Shown: positions 59,937 through 64,000 of the stretch, piece after piece
Layout: each line of letters starts with the position of its first letter
Numbering within the stretch: the stretch's first letter is position 1
Source of the DNA: an uncultured Collinsella sp.
GTDB lineage: Bacteria > Actinomycetota > Coriobacteriia > Coriobacteriales > Coriobacteriaceae
Length of the DNA stretch: 64,000 bases
Direction: 5' to 3'
Assembly (NCBI GenBank): GCA_934630855.1
Contig: CAKTWW010000004.1
Coordinates: 16,433-80,432 of the forward strand
The notes under the pieces: model-generated
Database searches by the model: none
What the model was told of the DNA's origin: nothing
The model's input: only the letters and a program-made list of their open reading frames with translations
Program-made: the position numbers and the translations under genes

Positions 59937-60005
59937 AACTTGCGGTGAAATGGTTCCTAAATAAGCCTACTAACGAGCCAAACAGGAACTATTCCACCGC
60001 AACTT
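59937..60005. repeat. Family-1 hairpin repeat between the aminopeptidase and yaaA
   Basis: The left arm AACTTGCGGTGAAATGGTTC pairs with the right arm GAACTATTCCACCGCAACTT, with inner CCT/AGG. Compared with 38702-38770 the outer arms are shared but the inner stem is GGTTCCT/AGGAACT instead of AGGGA/TCCCT, so pairing is kept while sequence changes. A partial right arm (ACCACCGCAACTATTTTG) also occurs at about 60839 after yaaA. Confidence 0.82.
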
Positions 60006-60027
60006 CTTTATTGGCAGAGGAGAGTCC

Positions 60028-60837
60028 ATGCTGCAGGTCATCATTTCGCCCGCCAAGCAAATGCGCGCGGCCCAAGATGCTTTTGAATCCTTGGGCATTC
60101 CGCCCTTTGCACACGAGACAGCTCGCCTCCACCGCACGCTGCTAGATATCGAGCGAAATGATGGCAGCGACGGCCTACAGGAGCTGTGGAATGTAAGCGA
60201 CAAGCTGCTGGGGCCTTGCCTCGATACTCTGCATGAGTTTGAGCCCATCCTGAAAAATGACGACCTCGACAATCCCGATATCGCCCGTCACCTCTCCCCT
60301 GCCGTCATGTCCTATCACGGCATCCAGTACCAGAGCATGGCGCCCGAGGTGATGGGTTCCGCGCAGCTCGCCTGGCTGCAAGACCATCTGTGGATCCTCT
60401 CGGGCCTTTACGGATGCGTACGCCCCTTTCATGCCGTCGAGCCGTATCGGCTGGAGATGGGCGCAAAGCTCGCCGTCGACGATGCCCAAGACCTCTATGC
60501 GTTTTGGGGCGATAAGCTCGCACGGACTATCGCTCCGGCAGGCTCCAACGCTACGATCGTCAACCTCGCCAGCGTGGAATACGCCAAAGCCGTTCTGCCC
60601 CACCTTGCCGCCGACGTCACGGTCGTCACATGTCTCTTTGGCGAAGGCGTCCGTAACGGCAAGCCCATCCAACGCTCGACCGCCAGCAAAAAAGCGCGCG
60701 GCTCCATGGCGCGTTGGATGGCAGAAAACAAGCTCGAGGATGCAAGCGGGCTCACCGCGTTCGACGTTGGCTATCGTCACGTCCCCAAGCTTTCAAACCA
60801 TAACACCTTGGTCTTCATGAACGAGCAGGCCTTGTAG
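60028..60837 (+). CDS. yaaA: YaaA family protein (peroxide stress, DUF328)
   Basis: A 269-residue YaaA/UPF0246 protein. The start MLQVIISPAKQMR, GLYGCVRPFHAVEPYRLEMG, FWGDKLA, NLASVEYAKAV and FGEGVRNGKPIQRSTASKKARG are all family-conserved. In E. coli YaaA limits free iron during peroxide stress and binds DNA. ATG 60028 follows GCAGAGGAGAGTCC. It lies downstream of a family-1 repeat and is probably transcribed alone. Confidence 0.93.
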   Translation: MLQVIISPAKQMRAAQDAFESLGIPPFAHETARLHRTLLDIERNDGSDGLQELWNVSDKLLGPCLDTLHEFEPILKNDDLDNPDIARHLSPAVMSYHGIQYQSMAPEVMGSAQLAWLQDHLWILSGLYGCVRPFHAVEPYRLEMGAKLAVDDAQDLYAFWGDKLARTIAPAGSNATIVNLASVEYAKAVLPHLAADVTVVTCLFGEGVRNGKPIQRSTASKKARGSMARWMAENKLEDASGLTAFDVGYRHVPKLSNHNTLVFMNEQAL

Positions 60838-60879
60838 AACCACCGCAACTATTTTGAAGAGGCTGTCCAGGCGGCGCGT

Positions 60880-61395
60880 CTATTCTGCCAGGCCGTCGGC
60901 CTTGGCAACCTCGTTTGTCGAGCCGTCCTGATAGACAACCTTAACGTGCTCCACCTCGGACGCCTTGACACCCGACGGAGGCTCCAGGCGCCATTCCGTC
61001 AGCGCGATATCCATCGTCGTGGGCACATCCCCTTGATCTTTGAGCTCGACCGTCAGCGTCTTGAGCGATGCATCAAACGTCACGCGCTCAATCTCCTCGC
61101 CCGGAATGGACCCGCCACTCAGCTGTAACTGCACAAACTCATCGCGCGGATACCAATAGTCGCCGGGAGCTGCCACCGTGTTGCCGCCAGAGACCTTCAT
61201 CGTCATAATCGGCAGGCTATCGTCAGCCTCAAACTCCCAGGCAGCGCCGCCGCGACCGCCAAACGTCCAGATGCAAAAGGCAATCACCAGCACGGCAAGC
61301 ACCGCAAAACCAATCGCGACCAGGCCATGGTGCGCACGGCTTTCCTCGGCCGTAACATCCCATTGCGTCTCTCGATATAGATGCTTGTCTTCCAT
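60880..61395 (-). CDS. Uncharacterised single-pass membrane protein
   Basis: A 171-residue protein of unknown family. An N-terminal cytoplasmic segment (about 1-23) precedes one hydrophobic helix (HGLVAIGFAVLAVLVIAFCI, about 23-44). An extracellular domain of about 120 residues, rich in beta-strand-like text, follows (FDASLKTLTVELKDQ, VEHVKVVYQDGS). There is no lipobox and no recognised motif. It is convergent with yaaA and divergent from thiC. Function cannot be assigned. Confidence 0.75.
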   Translation of the reverse strand: MEDKHLYRETQWDVTAEESRAHHGLVAIGFAVLAVLVIAFCIWTFGGRGGAAWEFEADDSLPIMTMKVSGGNTVAAPGDYWYPRDEFVQLQLSGGSIPGEEIERVTFDASLKTLTVELKDQGDVPTTMDIALTEWRLEPPSGVKASEVEHVKVVYQDGSTNEVAKADGLAE

Positions 61396-61465
61396 GTTCG
61401 CCTCCCCACAGGCACACTCGTTGGCTCAATCGTACCCATTCAGGCTATACTTGAGCCCATGACAT

Positions 61466-61558
61466 AACGGGGAGCTTGCAGGACAAGACGGCAGGCTGAG
61501 ATTGGGCGCGCCCGCCCTGACCCGCAAACCTGATATGGGTAATGCCAACGAAGGGAGC
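61466..61558 (+). promoter_or_regulatory. TPP riboswitch (THI element) of thiC
   Basis: The conserved THI-box parts appear in order: GGGGAGC, GGCTGAGATTGGG, CCCTGACCCG, then AACCTGATATGGGTAATGCC and GAAGGGAGCC. It binds thiamine pyrophosphate and represses expression. The 3' end merges with the thiC ribosome-binding site (GAAGGGAGCC ends 8 nt before the ATG), so control is probably at translation start. Confidence 0.95.
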
Positions 61559-61565
61559 CGTGCCA

Positions 61566-62900
61566 ATGAGCACACAAACCGAGCCCAAGCTCGTCACGCA
61601 AATCGACTTCGCCCGCGCCGGGCAAATCACACCGCAGATGAAAGAAGTTGCCGAGCATGAGCATCGCGACCCCGAGTACATCCGCGAGCGCGTGGCCGAC
61701 GGCCGCATCGCCATCCCCGCCAACATCGTCCACATTAAAAAGGGCATGCGCGCCTTTGGTGTCGGCGAGGGCCTGTCCACCAAGGTCAATGTGAACCTGG
61801 GCATTTCGGGCGATAAGGCCGATGCCGCCGAGGAGTGGAAGAAGGTCAAGATCGCCGAGGACTATGGCGCCGACGCTATCATGGACCTCTCCAACTCGGG
61901 CAAGACGCGCCAGTTCCGCCAGCAGCTCATCGATGAGACGCCGCTCATGGTGGGCACCGTCCCCATGTACGATGCCATCGGCTACATGGAAAAGCCGCTG
62001 GTCAAGCTGACCAAGGACGATCTGCTCGAGGTCGTGCGCGCGCATGCCGAGGACGGCGTGGACTTTATGACCATCCACTGCGGCATCAACAAGTCGGTCA
62101 TCAAGACCTTTAAGGAGACCGGCCGCCTGATGAACATCGTCAGCCGCGGCGGCTCGCTGCTGTTTGGCTGGATGGAAGTCACCGGTAACGAGAACCCCTT
62201 CTACGAGTTCTACGACGAGTTGCTCGAGATCTGCCACGAATACGACGTGACGATCTCGCTCGGCGACTCCTGCCGCCCGGGCTGCCTCTACGACTCCAAC
62301 GATGCCACCGAGACCGCCGAGATGATCGAGCTGGGCAAGCTATGCAAGCGCGCATGGGCCGCCGGCGTCCAGGTCATGGTCGAGGGTCCGGGCCACATGG
62401 CGCTCGACGAGATCGCCGCCAATATGAAGCTGCAGAAGCGTCTGTGCCACAATGCCCCGTTCTATGTGCTGGGACCGCTGGTGACCGACATCGGTGTGGG
62501 CTACGACCACATCACCGCCGCCATCGGTGGCGCCATCTCCGCGAGCTCCGGCGCTGACTTCCTGTGCTACGTGACGCCCGCCGAGCACCTGTGCCTACCT
62601 AACGCCCAGGACGTCCTCGACGGCCTCATGGCCACCAAGATCGCCGCGCACGCCGCCGACATCGCCAAGAAGGTGCCGCACGCCCGCGATCTGGACGACA
62701 AGATGGGCCAGGCGCGCCGCAGGCTCGATTGGGACGCCATGTGGAAATGTGCTCTCGACCCGGTCACCGGCAAGAAACGCTACGAGGAGTCCCCTGCCGC
62801 CACCGAGGGCACCTGCACCATGTGCGGCAAGATGTGCGCCGTCCGTACCGTCAACAAGGTATTCGAGGGCACGACGATCGACCTCGGCATGGAGGACTAG
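61566..62900 (+). CDS. thiC: Phosphomethylpyrimidine synthase
   Basis: A 444-residue radical SAM enzyme that converts AIR to HMP phosphate for thiamine. It shows NIVHIKKGMRAFGVGEGLS, KVNVNLGIS, DAIMDLSNSG, DFMTIHCGINK, SRGGSLLFGWM, VMVEGPGHMALDEI and FLCYVTPAEHLCLPN. The C-terminal cluster CTMCGKMCA holds the SAM Fe-S cluster. The form lacks the N-terminal domain of longer ThiC proteins. ATG 61566 lies directly after the TPP riboswitch. thiD follows 182 bp downstream. Confidence 0.97.
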   Translation: MSTQTEPKLVTQIDFARAGQITPQMKEVAEHEHRDPEYIRERVADGRIAIPANIVHIKKGMRAFGVGEGLSTKVNVNLGISGDKADAAEEWKKVKIAEDYGADAIMDLSNSGKTRQFRQQLIDETPLMVGTVPMYDAIGYMEKPLVKLTKDDLLEVVRAHAEDGVDFMTIHCGINKSVIKTFKETGRLMNIVSRGGSLLFGWMEVTGNENPFYEFYDELLEICHEYDVTISLGDSCRPGCLYDSNDATETAEMIELGKLCKRAWAAGVQVMVEGPGHMALDEIAANMKLQKRLCHNAPFYVLGPLVTDIGVGYDHITAAIGGAISASSGADFLCYVTPAEHLCLPNAQDVLDGLMATKIAAHAADIAKKVPHARDLDDKMGQARRRLDWDAMWKCALDPVTGKKRYEESPAATEGTCTMCGKMCAVRTVNKVFEGTTIDLGMED

Positions 62901-62995
62901 GTCCCTCGCTGTGATCGCTTTTAGCAACGAGCTGGCGTCCGTCAATTGTTGACATGTGAACATTTGCTTAGATTTGCGTAAAGATTGCACCGCCC

Positions 62996-63036
62996 GCCCG
63001 GGTCCGGCATACAGCCGGCCCGGGCATCTTTATAAT
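62996..63036 (+). terminator. Hairpin between thiC and thiD, with a TATAAT -10 candidate behind it
   Basis: GCCCGGGTCCGGC pairs with GCCGGCCCGGGC (one bulge) around ATACA, followed by ATCTT. It probably ends thiC transcripts. TATAAT at 63031-63036 immediately after may be the thiD -10, although no good -35 is visible. Confidence 0.6.
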
Positions 63037-63082
63037 GCAGGCTTAAAGACCCATTTGAATCCGACCGAACAAGGGAGCGAAC

Positions 63083-63913
63083 ATGGATCGCAGTAGGGTT
63101 CCTGCCGTTCTATCCATCGCGGGATCTGACTCCAGTGGTGGCGCCGGCATTCAGGCCGACATCAAAACCATCACGGCGCACCGTCTGTATGCCGAGACGG
63201 CCATCACCGCCATCACCGCGCAAAACACGCTGGGCGTCACCGCCGTGCAGGACATCTCCCCCGATATCGTCGCCGCGCAGATTGACGCCGTTTTTGACGA
63301 TATCCGCCCAAGCGCCGTCAAGATCGGCATGGTTTCCTCTGCAGAGATTATCGAGGTCATCGCCGACCGCCTGAGCGCCTGGGACGCAACGAACGTGGTC
63401 GTCGACCCCGTCATGGTCGCCACCTCGGGCGCACGCCTGATTGCCGAGGATGCTTCCGACGCGCTCACCCGCCGTCTGTTTCCGTTGGCGACGGTCATCA
63501 CGCCTAACATTCCCGAGGCTATGGCGCTGCTCGACTACGAGGTCGATTCCGAGCGCACGCAACAAAATGCCGCCATGCTCCTCACTCGCCGCTTTGGTTG
63601 CGCGGCCCTGGTCAAGGGCGGACATCTGGTGAACGAGGCCAACGACGTGCTGGCCGAGCCCGCTCCACTTGATGACGAGGGCAACCACCTGGGCGATCCG
63701 CTCACCACGTGGTTCCGCCACAAGCGCATCGAGACCAGCAACACACATGGCACCGGTTGCACGCTTTCGTCCGCCATCGCCTGCGCGCTGGCCCAGGGCA
63801 TGGATCTTGCCGATGCTGTCAACGCCGGCAAGGCCTACCTAACGGGTGCCCTCGCCGCAGGTTTCGACATGGGCAAAGGCTCCGGCCCCGTCAACCACAT
63901 GTGGCAGTATTAA
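63083..63913 (+). CDS. thiD: Hydroxymethylpyrimidine/phosphomethylpyrimidine kinase
   Basis: A 276-residue ribokinase-like enzyme that phosphorylates HMP and HMP-P. Family text: VLSIAGSDSSGGAGIQADIK, TAITAQNTLGV, VDPVMVATSGARL, ITPNIPEAMALL, ALVKGGHL, and the anion hole/base motif THGTGCTLSSAIA. ATG 63083 follows AAGGGAGCGAAC. It continues thiamine synthesis from ThiC. No TPP riboswitch of its own is seen. Confidence 0.96.
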   Translation: MDRSRVPAVLSIAGSDSSGGAGIQADIKTITAHRLYAETAITAITAQNTLGVTAVQDISPDIVAAQIDAVFDDIRPSAVKIGMVSSAEIIEVIADRLSAWDATNVVVDPVMVATSGARLIAEDASDALTRRLFPLATVITPNIPEAMALLDYEVDSERTQQNAAMLLTRRFGCAALVKGGHLVNEANDVLAEPAPLDDEGNHLGDPLTTWFRHKRIETSNTHGTGCTLSSAIACALAQGMDLADAVNAGKAYLTGALAAGFDMGKGSGPVNHMWQY

Positions 63914-64000
63914 GATTCGCAGCCCAAAACCACCACAGACGATATGAGCAGGACATAAAAACATTGAGAGCCCCTGCCACATGAAAAACCGCGGATTAGG

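Overview
The window is about 64 kb of GC-rich bacterial chromosome. It most resembles a strictly anaerobic gut actinobacterium of the Coriobacteriia, and Collinsella-like is my best guess. This rests on a formate-hydrogenlyase operon with a selenocysteine formate dehydrogenase, selenium and molybdenum supply genes, oxygen-sensitive 2-hydroxyacyl-CoA dehydratase-type enzymes, a very large secreted repeat protein, and many dispersed hairpin repeats. The assignment is inference from gene content; no phylogenetic marker was compared.

Layout. (1) 1-6101, minus strand: a formate hydrogenlyase / hydrogenase-4 operon that runs off the left edge (electron-transfer ferredoxin, selenoprotein FdhF, second ferredoxin, HyfB-like and HyfC-like membrane subunits). 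(2) 6276-9313: an accessory patch with operator-like palindromes, a RelB-like/PIN toxin-antitoxin pair, an IS3-type element sitting inside an older inverted-repeat element, a second hairpin repeat, and tRNA-Gly and tRNA-Pro. (3) 9405-23148: a BrnQ-type branched-chain amino acid carrier and a 4088-residue secreted surface protein. (4) 23275-30054: a compact minus-strand run of seven genes, with two double-cubane/2-hydroxyacyl-CoA-dehydratase-like proteins, their ATP-dependent activator, SelD (itself a selenoprotein), YedF, a DUF3343 protein and a class-V aminotransferase. (5) 30506-36011: modABC, mogA/moaB and moeA, supplying molybdenum cofactor. (6) 36224-50375: mixed housekeeping genes (CLC channel, lipid kinase, release-factor-like protein, xpt, MFS transporter, metY, yigZ, rnpB, rpsA, cyuA, rpiB, ndk). 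(7) 50745-54211: argG, an unlisted 56-codon gene and argH, preceded by an arginine-codon leader peptide with a terminator. (8) 54486-63913: HAD phosphatase, polA, M18 aminopeptidase, yaaA, and a TPP riboswitch with thiC and thiD.

How the parts fit. The formate dehydrogenase needs selenocysteine, which starts from selenophosphate made by SelD, and a molybdopterin cofactor, which depends on ModABC, MogA/MoaB and MoeA. All three supply chains lie within 36 kb. Both selenocysteine codons (FdhF residue 140 and SelD residue 17) are followed after exactly 11 nt by a hairpin, as in the Escherichia coli fdhF SECIS.

The items I think deserve attention first are the selenium operon that includes an ATP-driven low-potential electron pump, the arginine leader-peptide attenuator upstream of argG, the uncharacterised small gene between argG and argH, the ModB permease with a secreted N-terminal domain, and two families of long inverted repeats whose copies keep stem pairing while their sequences differ.
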